A DNA stretch of 64,000 bases from Pseudomonas sputi (GCF_021603585.1 NZ_BQHI01000011.1:62001-126000), one strand, 5' to 3'. Shown: positions 19,894 through 29,993, counted from the stretch's first letter. Notes: generated by a model from the sequence alone, not told the origin. A program made the numbers and translations.

Positions 19894-21696
19894 TCAAAAC
19901 CACGCATCCTGCATTGCCAGACACGTATCATCCCGCGCCTCCAGCAACGCCAGCTCATGCTGACACCCCGGCACTTCCCACGTCAGAAAGTACCGCGCCG
20001 CCTGCAACTTGCCCTTATAGAAGTCGGCATCTGCCGCATTCCCCTTGGCCAGGCCTTCCTCGGCACGTATCGCCTGCTCCAGCCAGCGCCAGCCAATCAC
20101 CGCGTGCCCGAACACTTTCAGGTACAGCGCCGAATTCGCCAGGCTGCTGTTGACCTTGCCCTGGGCCAGATCGGTCAGCAGACCGATGGTCACGCTCTGC
20201 AAGCGCGCCACCAGTGTCTCCAGCGGCTCACGCAATGTAGTCAACGATTCGTACGCCACCGCGCGCTCGGCGGTGTCGGCGATCAGACGGATCAGTTGCT
20301 TGAGTCCGGCGCCACCGTTCTGCGCCAGTTTGCGCCCCAGCAAATCCAGCGACTGAATGCCGTGGGTGCCTTCGTGGATCGGGTTCAGGCGGTTGTCGCG
20401 GTAGTACTGCTCCACCGGGTATTCGCGGGTGTAACCATGGCCACCGAGAATCTGGATCGCCAGTTCGTTGGCCTTCAGGCAGAACTCCGACGGCCAGGAT
20501 TTGACGATCGGGGTCAGCAAGTCCAGCAGTTCGTGGGCCTGTTTGCGCTCGGCTTCGGTTTCCAGCGTGGTGGTGTCATCGAACAGCCGCGCCGCGTACA
20601 GACCGAGATCAAATGCCCCTTCGACGTAGGATTTCTGCGTCAACAGCATGCGTCTGACATCGGCGTGCTGAATGATCGCCACCGGTGCCGTGGTCGGATC
20701 CTTGCTGTCCGGCACTCGGCCCTGCGGGCGTTCGCGGGCGTATTCCAGCGAGTACAGGTAACCGGCATAGCCGAGCATCACTGCACCCATGCCGACGCCG
20801 ATCCGCGCCTCGTTCATCATCTGGAACATGTAGCTCAAACCGTGGTGCGGCTTGCCCACCAGATAGCCGACGCACTCACCGTTATCGCCGAAGTTCAGCG
20901 CCGTGGACGTGGTGCCGCGCCAGCCCATCTTGTGGAACAGCCCGGCCAGCAACACGTCATTCCGCTTGCCCAGACTGCCGTCATCATTGACCAGAAACTT
21001 CGGCACGATAAACAGCGAAATACCTTTCACCCCGGCCGGCGCGTCCGGCAGCTTGGCCAGCACCATGTGCACGATGTTTTCCGAGAGCGGGTGGTCGCCG
21101 CCGGAGATGAAGATCTTGTTGCCCTTGAGGCGATAAGTGCCGTCGGACGCAGGCTCCGCGCGGGTACGAATATCCGACAGCGACGAACCGGCATGGGGTT
21201 CGGTCAGGGCCATGGTGCCGAAGAAGCGGCCGTCGATCATCGGCTGCAGGAAGCGTTGCTTCTGCTCTTCGGTGCCGAAACTTTCGATCAGGTTGGCCGC
21301 GCCCATGGTCAGGAACGGATAGGAAGTCGATGCCGCGTTGGCCGACTGGAAGTGGGCGAAACAGGCCTGGGACAACAGTGTAGGAAGTTGCATGCCGCCG
21401 GCGTCGAAACTGCGCGCCGCGTTGAGGAATCCGGCTTCGAGGAAGGCATCCACCGCCGGTTTCACCTCGGGAATCAGAATCGCCTGACCGTTCTCATAGC
21501 GCGGCTCGTTCTCATCGCCCTTGCGGTTGTGCGGTGCGAAGTACTTTTCGGCGATGTTGCGCGCCGTGCCAATGGCGGCGTCGAAGGTTTCCCGGTTGTG
21601 TTCGGCAAACCGCTCGCGCCGGGTCAGGCCCTCGGCATCGAGGACTTCGTACAGCTCGAAAGCCAGATTGCGGGAACTGAGCAGCGTCTCGGACAT
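19894..21696 (-). CDS. Acyl-CoA dehydrogenase with C-terminal extension
   Basis: A 600-residue FAD-dependent acyl-CoA dehydrogenase of the longer class (FadE-like/DmdC-like, about 600 residues). Motifs: FFGTMALTEPHAGSSLSDIR (substrate and FAD contacts), MNEARIGVGMGAVMLGYAGY, QILGGHGYTREYPVEQ and RLNPIHEGTHGIQSLDLLGR, the last carrying the catalytic Glu region. A roughly 130-residue C-terminal domain follows. It oxidises acyl-CoA thioesters to enoyl-CoA, feeding electrons to ETF. Substrate length cannot be read from sequence. PAO1 has a counterpart (PA5020, recalled) at the matching place next to the K+/H+ antiporter. Confidence 0.92.
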   Translation of the reverse strand: MSETLLSSRNLAFELYEVLDAEGLTRRERFAEHNRETFDAAIGTARNIAEKYFAPHNRKGDENEPRYENGQAILIPEVKPAVDAFLEAGFLNAARSFDAGGMQLPTLLSQACFAHFQSANAASTSYPFLTMGAANLIESFGTEEQKQRFLQPMIDGRFFGTMALTEPHAGSSLSDIRTRAEPASDGTYRLKGNKIFISGGDHPLSENIVHMVLAKLPDAPAGVKGISLFIVPKFLVNDDGSLGKRNDVLLAGLFHKMGWRGTTSTALNFGDNGECVGYLVGKPHHGLSYMFQMMNEARIGVGMGAVMLGYAGYLYSLEYARERPQGRVPDSKDPTTAPVAIIQHADVRRMLLTQKSYVEGAFDLGLYAARLFDDTTTLETEAERKQAHELLDLLTPIVKSWPSEFCLKANELAIQILGGHGYTREYPVEQYYRDNRLNPIHEGTHGIQSLDLLGRKLAQNGGAGLKQLIRLIADTAERAVAYESLTTLREPLETLVARLQSVTIGLLTDLAQGKVNSSLANSALYLKVFGHAVIGWRWLEQAIRAEEGLAKGNAADADFYKGKLQAARYFLTWEVPGCQHELALLEARDDTCLAMQDAWF

Positions 21697-21785
21697 GGCG
21701 GCCTACCTTTTTTGGAATGGGCCGAGTCTAGGTGTGCGAATAAAGGCTGAACAGCAAGATTGATAACGGTGATAGACAGGCCAAA

Positions 21786-21820
21786 AAAATGGGCGCCGGT
21801 GAGGACGCCCATTTTCAGGT
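21786..21820 (-). terminator. Intrinsic terminator of putA
   Basis: Read on the minus strand, AAAATGGGCG, a 10-nt loop and CGCCCATTTT, followed by further T residues (the A run at 21783-21789 on the plus strand). It lies 40 bp beyond the putA stop codon and is a textbook stem plus U-tract. Confidence 0.85.
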
Positions 21821-21829
21821 TGCTGTACT

Positions 21830-21854
21830 GATCGTTCCCACGCTCTCGCGAGAG
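21830..21854. repeat. GATCGTTCCCACGC half copy plus CTCTCGCGAGAG palindrome
   Basis: GATCGTTCCCACGC (21830-21843) is a single arm of the repeat family. It merges with the 12-bp palindrome CTCTCGCGAGAG (21843-21854), which abuts the putA stop codon at 21855. Probably a remnant of a repeat element between the putA stop and its terminator. Confidence 0.6.
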
Positions 21855-24800
21855 TTAGCCGATGGTCATCAGGCTGGCGTTACCGCCCGCCGCCGCAGTG
21901 TTGACGCTCAGCGCGCGCTCGATCACCAGGCGCTCCAGCGCAATGTTGGTCTCGCCCTGGGACAGGCCCTGAACCCCGACAATGGCGCCGGCACGCTTGG
22001 CAATCTGCTGGCAGACCGCACGCAACTGGTCGGAATGGCCGTGATGCAGAACCGCATCGAACACCACGTCGTCCTTGTTCCAGTCGGAAACCAGTTTGAT
22101 CCGCGCCTGAATCTCCTTCGGCAGGCGTGCGAACAATGCCTTGCTGGTGTCGGATTCCGGCCAGACTGCCGAACCGCCCACCGCCAGTACTGCAGCCAGC
22201 TGGGTCAGCAGATCACCTTCGATGTCCGCCAGGCACAGCACGTGCTCGCGTGGCAGGATCGCGTAGCTGTTCTTCTCGCCGGTCGGGCCGGCCAGCACGC
22301 GGGTGATACCGCTTTGTGACTGCGCTGCGTACTGCACGCACAGAGTGCTCAGATCCGCGAACTTGTTGCTGTCGGCCCAGGCTTTCAGGGCGGTCAGCGG
22401 TTTGCTCATGGCGTCGCGCAGACGAACATCCGGCGCCACGGTAGCATCACCGCGAGCGAAGGATTGTTCGATGGCGTCGGTAGGACGCGTCGACAGCAGA
22501 CGGTACAGGTACAGCGGGCCACCGGCCTTCGGACCCGTACCCGACAGACCTTCGCCACCGAACGGCTGGACGCCGACCACGGCACCCACAATGTTGCGGT
22601 TGACGTAGACGTTACCGGCGTTGACGTTGTCGATCACCTTGGCGATGGTCTCGTCGATGCGGGTGTGCACGCCGAGGGTCAGGCCGTAACCGGAGGCGTT
22701 GATCTGGGCGATCAACTGGTCGATCTCTTTGCGCTTGTAGCGCACCACGTGCAGCACCGGGCCGAAGATCTCGCGTTGCAGCTCGTCGAAGCTTTCCAGC
22801 TCGATCAGGGTCGGCATGACGAAGGTGCCGCGCTTGACTTCCTCGGTGTCGGCGATGGCCACCTGGTACACGTTGCGACCTTTGTCGCGCATGCCCTGGA
22901 TGTGCTTCTCGATACCGGCCTTGGCTTCGGCGTCGATTACCGGGCCGATGTCCACGGACAGGCGCTCCGGGTTGCCGAGACGGCTTTCAGCCATCGCGCC
23001 TTTAAGCATTTCGATGACGCGATCTGCGGAATCTTCCTGCAAGCACAGGACACGCAGGGCCGAGCAACGTTGGCCGGCGCTGTCGAAGGCCGACGACACC
23101 ACGTCGATCACCACCTGTTCGGTCAGTGCCGAAGAGTCGACGATCATCGCGTTCTGGCCGCCAGTTTCGGCGATCAGCGGAATCGGACGGCCCTGGTTGT
23201 CGAGGCGACCGGCGATGTTGCGTTGCAGCAGGCGCGCGACTTCGGTGGAACCGGTGAACATCACGCCTTTGACGCGCTCATCGCCCACCAGACCGGCGCC
23301 GACGGTTTCACCGCGACCCGGCAGCAGTTGCAATACGCCTTCCGGAATCCCGGCTTCGAGCAGCAAGCGTACGGCTTGTGCGGCCACCAGCGGAGTCTGT
23401 TCAGCCGGTTTGGCCAGCACCGGGTTACCGGCGGCCAGTGCGGCGGCAACCTGGCCGCTGAAGATCGCCAGCGGGAAGTTCCACGGGCTGATGCAGACCA
23501 CCGGGCCCAGTGGGCGGTGGGCGTCGTTGCTGAAATCGTTGCGCGCCTGCACCGCGTAATAACGCAGGAAATCGACGGCTTCGCGGACTTCGGCGATGGC
23601 GTTGGCGAAGGTCTTGCCGGCTTCGCGGGCCAGCAGGCCCATCAGCGGCTGGATCTCGCCTTCCATCAAGTCAGCGGCACGTTCCAGAATCGCGGCACGT
23701 TCGGCCGGCGGGGTGGCCTGCCAGATCGGTGCGGCGTTCAGGGCGCACTGAATGGCGTTGTCGACGTCTTCGACCGTGGCTTCCTGCACGTGGCCGACCA
23801 TGTCACGCAGATCGGACGGGTTGAGCACCGGTGCCGGCGCTTCGTTGCTGGAAGCGCAACCGAGCATCGGCGCAGCTTTCCAGTTGTTGTGCGCGGTCGC
23901 CAGCAGGGCGCAGGACAGCGATGCCAGGCGATGTTCGTTGGCCATGTCGATGCCGCTGGAGTTGGCGCGCTCGGAACCATACAGGTCACGTGGCAGCGGA
24001 ATGCGCGGGTGCGGCAGGCCGAAACCACCTTCCACGGTCGCCATCTGCTCGATGCTGGCCACCGGATCGGCCACCAGTTCCTGAATCGAAATCGACTGGT
24101 CGGCGATACGGTTGACGAACGAAGTGTTGGCGCCGTTTTCCAGCAGACGACGTACAAGGTACGCCAGCAGGGTTTCGTGGGTGCCGACCGGAGCGTACAC
24201 GCGGCACGGACGGTTCAGCTTGCCTTCGGAAACTTTGCCTACAACCTGCTCGTACAAAGGTTCGCCCATGCCGTGCAGGCACTGGAACTCATACTGGCCC
24301 GGGTAATAGTTCTGACCGGCAATGTGATAAATCGCCGACAGGGTGTGGGCGTTGTGCGTGGCGAACTGCGGGTAGATGACTTCCGGTACCGACAGCAGTT
24401 TGCGCGCGCAGGCGATGTAGGAAACGTCGGTGTACACCTTGCGGGTGTAGACCGGATAGCCTTCCAGGCCTTCGACCTGGGCGCGCTTGATTTCGCTGTC
24501 CCAGTACGCGCCTTTCACCAGGCGGATCATCAGGCGATGACGGCTGCGGCGAGCCAGGTCGATCACGTAGTCGATCACGTACGGGCAACGCTTCTGGTAA
24601 GCCTGGATCACGAAACCGATGCCGTTCCAGCCGGTCAGTTGCGGCTCGAAGCACAGGCGCTCGAGCAGATCCAGCGACAGCTCCAGGCGGTCGGCTTCTT
24701 CGGCGTCGATGTTCAGGCCGATGTCGTATTGCTTGGCCAGCAGGGTCAGCGACAGCAGGCGCGGGTACAGCTCGTCCATGACGCGCTCGTACTGGGCACG

Positions 24801-25808
24801 GCTGTAACGCGGGTGCAGGGCCGACAGTTTGATCGAGATGCCCGGGCCTTCATAAATCCCACGGCCGTGGGACGCTTTGCCGATCGAGTGAATGGCTTGT
24901 TCGTACGAGGCCAGGTACTTCTGGGCGTCGTGTTCGGTCAGCGCCGCTTCACCGAGCATGTCGTAGGAATAACGGAAGCCCTTGGCTTCGAACTTGCTCG
25001 CATTGGCCAGGGCTTCGGCGATGGTTTCACCGGTCACGAACTGCTCGCCCATCAGGCGCATGGCCATGTCGACGCCCTTGCGGATCATCGGCTCGCCGCT
25101 CTTGCCAATGATGCGGCTCAGGGACGAAGTCAGGCCGGCTTCGTTATGGGTGGAGACCAGTTTGCCGGTCAGCAGCAGGCCCCAGGTCGCCGCGTTGACG
25201 AATAGCGACGGGCTGTTGCCCAAATGTGGCTGCCAGTTGCCGGTGCTGATCTTGTCGCGGATCAGCGCATCGCGAGTGCCTTTGTCCGGAATACGCAGCA
25301 GTGCTTCGGCCAGGCACATCAGCGCCACGCCTTCCTGGGACGACAGGGAAAACTCCTGCAGCAGGCCCTGAACAATGCCTGCACGACCGCCGGCACTCTT
25401 CTGGTTACGCAGTTTTTCCGCGATGGTCGCGGCGAGTTTGTTGGTGGCTTCGGCCATCGGTGCCGGCAGGCGAGCCTGTTCGATCAGCATCGGCACCACT
25501 TCCGGCTCTGGGCGACGGTAAGCGGCGGTAATCGAGGCACGCAGCACCGATTGCGGCAGGATGCTTTCGGCGAATTCAAGGAAGCATTGGTGAGCGTGAT
25601 CGGTATGGACTTCGCCCGCGTCGTCGGCGTCCTTGGCGGTCAGACCGTTCAGCTCGGTCAGGGTTGCACCACCCTCGAGTTTTTCCAGGTAATTGAAAAT
25701 TGCCTGCTTGATCAGCCAGTGTGGTGTGCGATCAATCGAGGTTGCGGCGGCCTTCAGGCGTTCGCGGGTCGGGTCGTCAAGTTTGACCCCAAGGGTGGTG
25801 GTAGCCAT
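21855..25808 (-). CDS. putA: Trifunctional PutA: proline dehydrogenase, P5C dehydrogenase and repressor
   Basis: A 1317-residue protein of the long PutA class. An N-terminal ribbon-helix-helix domain (residues 1-50, TLGVKLDDPTRERLKAAAT) provides DNA binding. A proline dehydrogenase barrel follows (about 260-560; VKGAYWDSEIKRAQVEGLEG), then a P5C dehydrogenase (about 620-1100; catalytic Cys in FDSAGQRCSALRVLC and Glu in LIAETGGQNAMIVD). It converts proline to glutamate at the membrane. The start MATTTLG at 25808, preceded by GAGGATAAAAAT, is chosen over an ATG 36 bp upstream. The RHH domain and seven operator cores upstream predict autorepression without proline. Confidence 0.97.
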   Translation of the reverse strand: MATTTLGVKLDDPTRERLKAAATSIDRTPHWLIKQAIFNYLEKLEGGATLTELNGLTAKDADDAGEVHTDHAHQCFLEFAESILPQSVLRASITAAYRRPEPEVVPMLIEQARLPAPMAEATNKLAATIAEKLRNQKSAGGRAGIVQGLLQEFSLSSQEGVALMCLAEALLRIPDKGTRDALIRDKISTGNWQPHLGNSPSLFVNAATWGLLLTGKLVSTHNEAGLTSSLSRIIGKSGEPMIRKGVDMAMRLMGEQFVTGETIAEALANASKFEAKGFRYSYDMLGEAALTEHDAQKYLASYEQAIHSIGKASHGRGIYEGPGISIKLSALHPRYSRAQYERVMDELYPRLLSLTLLAKQYDIGLNIDAEEADRLELSLDLLERLCFEPQLTGWNGIGFVIQAYQKRCPYVIDYVIDLARRSRHRLMIRLVKGAYWDSEIKRAQVEGLEGYPVYTRKVYTDVSYIACARKLLSVPEVIYPQFATHNAHTLSAIYHIAGQNYYPGQYEFQCLHGMGEPLYEQVVGKVSEGKLNRPCRVYAPVGTHETLLAYLVRRLLENGANTSFVNRIADQSISIQELVADPVASIEQMATVEGGFGLPHPRIPLPRDLYGSERANSSGIDMANEHRLASLSCALLATAHNNWKAAPMLGCASSNEAPAPVLNPSDLRDMVGHVQEATVEDVDNAIQCALNAAPIWQATPPAERAAILERAADLMEGEIQPLMGLLAREAGKTFANAIAEVREAVDFLRYYAVQARNDFSNDAHRPLGPVVCISPWNFPLAIFSGQVAAALAAGNPVLAKPAEQTPLVAAQAVRLLLEAGIPEGVLQLLPGRGETVGAGLVGDERVKGVMFTGSTEVARLLQRNIAGRLDNQGRPIPLIAETGGQNAMIVDSSALTEQVVIDVVSSAFDSAGQRCSALRVLCLQEDSADRVIEMLKGAMAESRLGNPERLSVDIGPVIDAEAKAGIEKHIQGMRDKGRNVYQVAIADTEEVKRGTFVMPTLIELESFDELQREIFGPVLHVVRYKRKEIDQLIAQINASGYGLTLGVHTRIDETIAKVIDNVNAGNVYVNRNIVGAVVGVQPFGGEGLSGTGPKAGGPLYLYRLLSTRPTDAIEQSFARGDATVAPDVRLRDAMSKPLTALKAWADSNKFADLSTLCVQYAAQSQSGITRVLAGPTGEKNSYAILPREHVLCLADIEGDLLTQLAAVLAVGGSAVWPESDTSKALFARLPKEIQARIKLVSDWNKDDVVFDAVLHHGHSDQLRAVCQQIAKRAGAIVGVQGLSQGETNIALERLVIERALSVNTAAAGGNASLMTIG

Positions 25809-25878
25809 ATTTTTATCCTCATAGGTGCCGCAGTTGCGCGACAACAGCTGGCGGCAAGATTAGCCGCGAGCCGAATGA

Positions 25879-26224
25879 GGTGCAACCGGGTGCAACCCTT
25901 TTTTTGTCGGAATATTCTGCAGCTCGTCAGGAAATAATTTCTGGTACGAAAGTGCTGCTCCTGCTTGGTGCTTTTGCTTCTAGAAAAGTGTTGTGACTGC
26001 ATTAAAAGGGAGCAAAAAATCCCTTCCGTAGGATAAATCCGACTGGGTGCAACTAATTCGCCAGAAACTGGTTGCACCTGTTTTGCTTTGTTGCATAGGA
26101 TTCGCGCCCAAGGTGCAACCGGGAAACCCGGCGCACCGGCCAATGGCTTTCCTGGGGAAACATTGGTCATAAATGCGCGGCCGTGCGAATCGTCTGTCAG
26201 ACGTCAGTCTGCAAACGGTGCAAC
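25879..26224. promoter_or_regulatory. PutA operator cluster between putA and putP
   Basis: The 456-bp intergenic region (25809-26264) contains seven copies of the PutA core GTTGCA or its complement TGCAAC: 25881-25886, 25891-25896, 26048-26053, 26071-26076, 26090-26095, 26114-26119 and 26219-26224. Five are in the longer form GGTGCAACC or a close match. The first two are exactly 10 bp apart, so they lie on one DNA face. E. coli PutA recognises GTTGCA sites in its put control region, so repression of both divergent genes by PutA is the expected mode. No other genes or confident promoters were seen in this stretch. Confidence 0.85.
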
Positions 26225-26264
26225 CGCCGCCGCTAAATAAAAACAAAGCCAGGGCACGTACGTA

Positions 26265-27749
26265 ATGAGCGCAAGCAACCCAACCCTGATCACGTTCGTG
26301 ATCTACATCGCAGCAATGGTGCTGATCGGCTTCATGGCCTATCGCTCCACCAACAACCTTTCTGACTACATTCTGGGCGGCCGCAGCCTGGGCAGCGTGG
26401 TGACGGCATTGTCCGCCGGCGCTTCCGACATGAGCGGCTGGTTGCTGATGGGCCTGCCGGGCGCCATCTACATGTCCGGTCTGTCCGAAGGCTGGATCGC
26501 CATCGGCCTGGTCATCGGTGCCTACCTGAACTGGCTGTTCGTCGCCGGTCGTCTGCGTGTTCAAACCGAACACAACGGCGATGCGCTGACCCTGCCGGAC
26601 TACTTCGCCAGCCGTTTCGAAGACAAAAGCGGTCTGCTGCGGATCATTTCGGCCGTCGTGATTCTGGTGTTCTTCACTATCTACTGCGCTTCCGGCATCG
26701 TGGCCGGTGCACGCCTGTTCGAAAGCACCTTCGGCATGTCCTACGAGACCGCGCTGTGGGCCGGTGCTGCGGCGACAATTGCCTACACCTTCGTCGGCGG
26801 TTTCCTCGCGGTGAGCTGGACCGACACCGTGCAAGCCACCCTGATGATCTTCGCCCTGCTGCTGACGCCGATCATCGTGCTGCTGGCTACCGGCGGCGTC
26901 GACACCACGTTCCTGGCCATCGAAGCACAGGACCCGAGCAACTTCGACATGCTCAAAGGCACCACTTTCATCGGCATCATCTCGCTGATGGGTTGGGGTC
27001 TGGGCTACTTTGGCCAGCCGCACATCCTGGCGCGCTTCATGGCCGCTGACTCGGTGAAATCGATCGCCAAGGCCCGTCGCATCTCCATGACCTGGATGAT
27101 CCTGTGCCTGGGCGGCACCGTGGCCGTGGGCTTCTTCGGTATCGCCTACTTCTCGGCGCACCCGGAAGTCGCGGGTCCAGTGACCGAGAACCACGAGCGC
27201 GTGTTCATCGAGCTGGCGAAAATCCTGTTCAACCCGTGGGTGGCCGGCGTGCTGTTGTCGGCGATTCTCGCCGCGGTGATGAGCACCCTGAGCTGCCAGT
27301 TGCTGGTGTGCTCCAGCGCCCTGACCGAAGACTTCTACAAGGCTTTCCTGCGTAAATCCGCTTCGCAAGTCGAGCTGGTATGGGTCGGTCGAGCGATGGT
27401 GTTGCTGGTTGCACTGATCGCCATCGCGATGGCCGCCAACCCGGACAACCGTGTGCTGGGTCTGGTGTCCTACGCCTGGGCCGGTTTCGGTGCTGCCTTC
27501 GGTCCGGTGGTGCTGATCTCGGTGATCTGGAAAAAGATGACCCGTAACGGCGCACTGGCCGGCATCCTGGTCGGCGCGATCACCGTGATCGTGTGGAAGC
27601 ATTTCGAACTGCTGGGCCTGTACGAAATCATCCCGGGCTTCATCTTCGCCAGCCTGGCGATCTACCTGGTCAGCCTGATGGGCCAGCCGAGCGCCGGCAT
27701 GGTTCAGCGCTTTGAAGCAGCCGAGAAGGATTTCCATCTGAACAAGTGA
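26265..27749 (+). CDS. putP: Sodium/proline symporter PutP
   Basis: A 494-residue sodium/solute symporter (SSS family), with about 13 membrane segments. Family marks include TNNLSDYILGGRSLGSVVTALSAGASDMSGW, read in parts, in the first helices (sodium and proline site), GGFLAVSWTDTVQATLM and GWGLGYFGQPHILARFMAA. It brings proline in with sodium and works with PutA, encoded divergently. Start ATG 26265 fits the family N-terminus (SNPTLITFVIYIAAMVLIG). Expression is probably under PutA control through the operator cluster. Confidence 0.96.
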   Translation: MSASNPTLITFVIYIAAMVLIGFMAYRSTNNLSDYILGGRSLGSVVTALSAGASDMSGWLLMGLPGAIYMSGLSEGWIAIGLVIGAYLNWLFVAGRLRVQTEHNGDALTLPDYFASRFEDKSGLLRIISAVVILVFFTIYCASGIVAGARLFESTFGMSYETALWAGAAATIAYTFVGGFLAVSWTDTVQATLMIFALLLTPIIVLLATGGVDTTFLAIEAQDPSNFDMLKGTTFIGIISLMGWGLGYFGQPHILARFMAADSVKSIAKARRISMTWMILCLGGTVAVGFFGIAYFSAHPEVAGPVTENHERVFIELAKILFNPWVAGVLLSAILAAVMSTLSCQLLVCSSALTEDFYKAFLRKSASQVELVWVGRAMVLLVALIAIAMAANPDNRVLGLVSYAWAGFGAAFGPVVLISVIWKKMTRNGALAGILVGAITVIVWKHFELLGLYEIIPGFIFASLAIYLVSLMGQPSAGMVQRFEAAEKDFHLNK

Positions 27750-27773
27750 TGGGAATGAGCTGAGGCTCACAAG

Positions 27774-27814
27774 AAAACGGCTCGTTTCCTACCAGGAAGC
27801 GAGCCGTTTTTTAT
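27774..27814 (+). terminator. Intrinsic terminator of putP
   Basis: AAAACGGCTCGTTTCCT (27774-27790), loop ACC, and AGGAAGCGAGCCGTTTT (27794-27810) pair over 17 bp with a single G-T position, followed by more T residues. It lies 24 bp after the putP stop. Confidence 0.92.
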
Positions 27815-27977
27815 TGCCTGCGATTTTTCCGAAGGAAAAGTCTGTAGTCGAATGCGCCGATTATTGAAGGGAATATCGAAGTTTCAAGTAGGGCAAATCT
27901 GATTTTCCAGTCACTCAACCTGCACCCCTTGCCCCTCATGCAGAATCGCCCGCCCTCCATCTGCAGAGAGACATCGG

Positions 27978-29993
27978 ATGTTCGCGCCTGCCAATCAACC
28001 GCGTTTCACGTTGACCGTCGAAGGCGCCCAGTTTGACCTCAAAGTCCTTGAGTTCACGGGCAAGGAAGCCATCAGCCAACCCTTCCGTTTTGACCTGGAG
28101 CTGGTCAGTGAACGGCCGGATCTGGATCTGGAAAGCCTGCTGCACTGTCAGGCGTTTCTGGGTTTTGATGAAGACGGTTCCGGTATCCACGGTCAGATCT
28201 ATCGGGTCGGGCAGGGGGATTCCGGCAAGCGTCTGACCCGCTATCACGTCAGTCTCGTTCCGCGTCTGGCCTATCTGGGGCATCGGATCAATCAGCGAAT
28301 CTTCCAGCACCAGAGCGTGCCGCAGATCGTGACGCAGATCCTCAAGGATCACGCGATCCTGCGCGATGCCTTCGCGTTTCGTCTCGGCAGCGATTACCCG
28401 CCCCGTGAATATTGTGTGCAGTACGCCGAGAGCGATCTGGCGTTCATTCAGCGGCTGTGTGCCGAAGTGGGCATTCATTTCCATTTTCAGCACAGCCCGG
28501 ACGGACATCTGTTGGTGTTCGGCGACGATCAGACGGTATTCCCGCGTCTGGCCGGGCCGACGCTGTACCTGCCGGGCAGCGGCATGGCCGCATCGGCACC
28601 GGCGATCAAGCGTTTCACCGTTCGCGTTGAAACCCGCACCAGCGTGGTCACCCGGCGTGATTACGACTTCACCAAACCCCGGCTGGCGCTGCAAAGTCGC
28701 GCCGAAAGCGAACAGCGCCCGGTGCTGGAGGATTACCACTTTCCTGGCCAGTTCACCGAGCGCGAAACCGGCAAGCAACTGGCCCAGCGCACCCTTGAAC
28801 GACATGTCGCCGACTACCGTCAGGCCGAGGGCCGCAGCGATCAATCCGCCTTGGTCAGCGGACATTTCCTGCAACTGAGTGAGCATCCGCGCCAGGATTT
28901 GAATGATCTCTGGCTGCTGACCTCGCTCGAACACCATGGCCGGCAGCCGCAAGTGCTGGAGGAATCGGTGACCAGCGATGGCGAAGAATTCCAGGGTTAC
29001 CGTAATACCTTTCTCGCCACGCCGTGGGACGTGTTCTTCCGCCCCCCCATCGGCCCGGAAAAACCACGGATGCTTGGCTATCAACCGGCCGTGGTCACCG
29101 GCCCGAAAGACAGTGAAATCCATTGCGACGAATATGGCCGGGTCAAGGTGCAACTGGCCTGGGATCGCGACGGTGAACTCAACGAGCATTCCAGCTGCTG
29201 GCTGCGGGTCGCCAGCGGCTGGGCCCATGATCGTTATGGCAGTGTGCTGATCCCCCGGGTCGGCATGGAAGTGCTGGTGGGGTTCATCGATTCCGACGCC
29301 GACAGACCGCTGGTCATGGGTTGCCTGCCGAACGCCGCCACGCCGGTTCCGCTGGAGCTGCCGGCCGACAAGACCCGCAGCATTTTCCGCAGTCAGAGTA
29401 GTCCGGGCGGCGGGGGCTACAACGAATTGCGCATCGAGGATCGCAAAGGCGCCGAGGAAATCTACCTGCGCGCCCAACGAAACTGGACGCAGCACGTGTT
29501 GAATGATCAGCAGGTGCAGGTCGACAACCAGCGCAGCGTCGTCGTCACGGGCCTTGCTAAACATGAACTGAAAGCCGATGAGCAGCGCATCACCCACGGC
29601 CAGCGTCAGACCGAAGTGAAGCAGGACGACCACCTCACGGTGACCGGCGACCGGCACATCCGCGTGAACAATCAGGCGATCAACGCCAGTGCTCAATTTC
29701 ACGTCAGCGCCGGCCAGCAAGTGGTGATCGACGGCGGGGCGAGCGCGACGATTCAGGCGGGCGGGCAGTGGATCAACATTGGCCCCGGCGGAATCTTCAG
29801 CAGCGTGCCGATTGTGGTGGGTGGCGCGCCGATGGCGGCGATGAGTGCAGCGCCGACAGTGCCCGGCTTGCCGGAAAACCTGATGGCGGCACCGGCAGCT
29901 ATTCTGACTGCCGCGCAAATCATGAGCCTTAAAAGTGATGCGCCGTTCTGCGAAGAATGCGAGCGCTGCAAGGACGGTGTCTGTGCGGCCTGA
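27978..29993 (+). CDS. vgrG: Type VI secretion spike protein VgrG (TssI)
   Basis: A 671-residue VgrG. The N-terminal gp27-like part (FTLTVEGAQFDLKVLEFTGK, HCQAFLGF, GIHGQIYRVGQG), a gp5-like OB segment (YGRVKVQLAWDRDGELNEHS) and GYNELRIEDRKGAEEIYLRA leading to a beta-helix needle are present. It trimerises at the tip of the T6SS tube and carries effectors. No fused effector domain is visible; the C-terminal 15 residues hold four cysteines spaced C-X2-C-X2-C-X4-C (658, 661, 664, 669). No other T6SS structural genes are in the window, so it is an orphan VgrG. It overlaps the next gene. Confidence 0.95.
   Translation: MFAPANQPRFTLTVEGAQFDLKVLEFTGKEAISQPFRFDLELVSERPDLDLESLLHCQAFLGFDEDGSGIHGQIYRVGQGDSGKRLTRYHVSLVPRLAYLGHRINQRIFQHQSVPQIVTQILKDHAILRDAFAFRLGSDYPPREYCVQYAESDLAFIQRLCAEVGIHFHFQHSPDGHLLVFGDDQTVFPRLAGPTLYLPGSGMAASAPAIKRFTVRVETRTSVVTRRDYDFTKPRLALQSRAESEQRPVLEDYHFPGQFTERETGKQLAQRTLERHVADYRQAEGRSDQSALVSGHFLQLSEHPRQDLNDLWLLTSLEHHGRQPQVLEESVTSDGEEFQGYRNTFLATPWDVFFRPPIGPEKPRMLGYQPAVVTGPKDSEIHCDEYGRVKVQLAWDRDGELNEHSSCWLRVASGWAHDRYGSVLIPRVGMEVLVGFIDSDADRPLVMGCLPNAATPVPLELPADKTRSIFRSQSSPGGGGYNELRIEDRKGAEEIYLRAQRNWTQHVLNDQQVQVDNQRSVVVTGLAKHELKADEQRITHGQRQTEVKQDDHLTVTGDRHIRVNNQAINASAQFHVSAGQQVVIDGGASATIQAGGQWINIGPGGIFSSVPIVVGGAPMAAMSAAPTVPGLPENLMAAPAAILTAAQIMSLKSDAPFCEECERCKDGVCAA

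Noticed and set aside
19873-25205. Long plus-strand frames antisense to the acyl-CoA dehydrogenase and putA
   Set aside because: Same shadow effect; no family resemblance and no ribosome binding sites, while the minus-strand genes carry full catalytic motifs.
27836-27863. FliA-like AAAAGTCT-N12-GCCGATTA upstream of vgrG
   Set aside because: The spacer is one base too long and both boxes carry mismatches; a VgrG gene has no clear reason to be flagellar-regulated. Not listed as a promoter.
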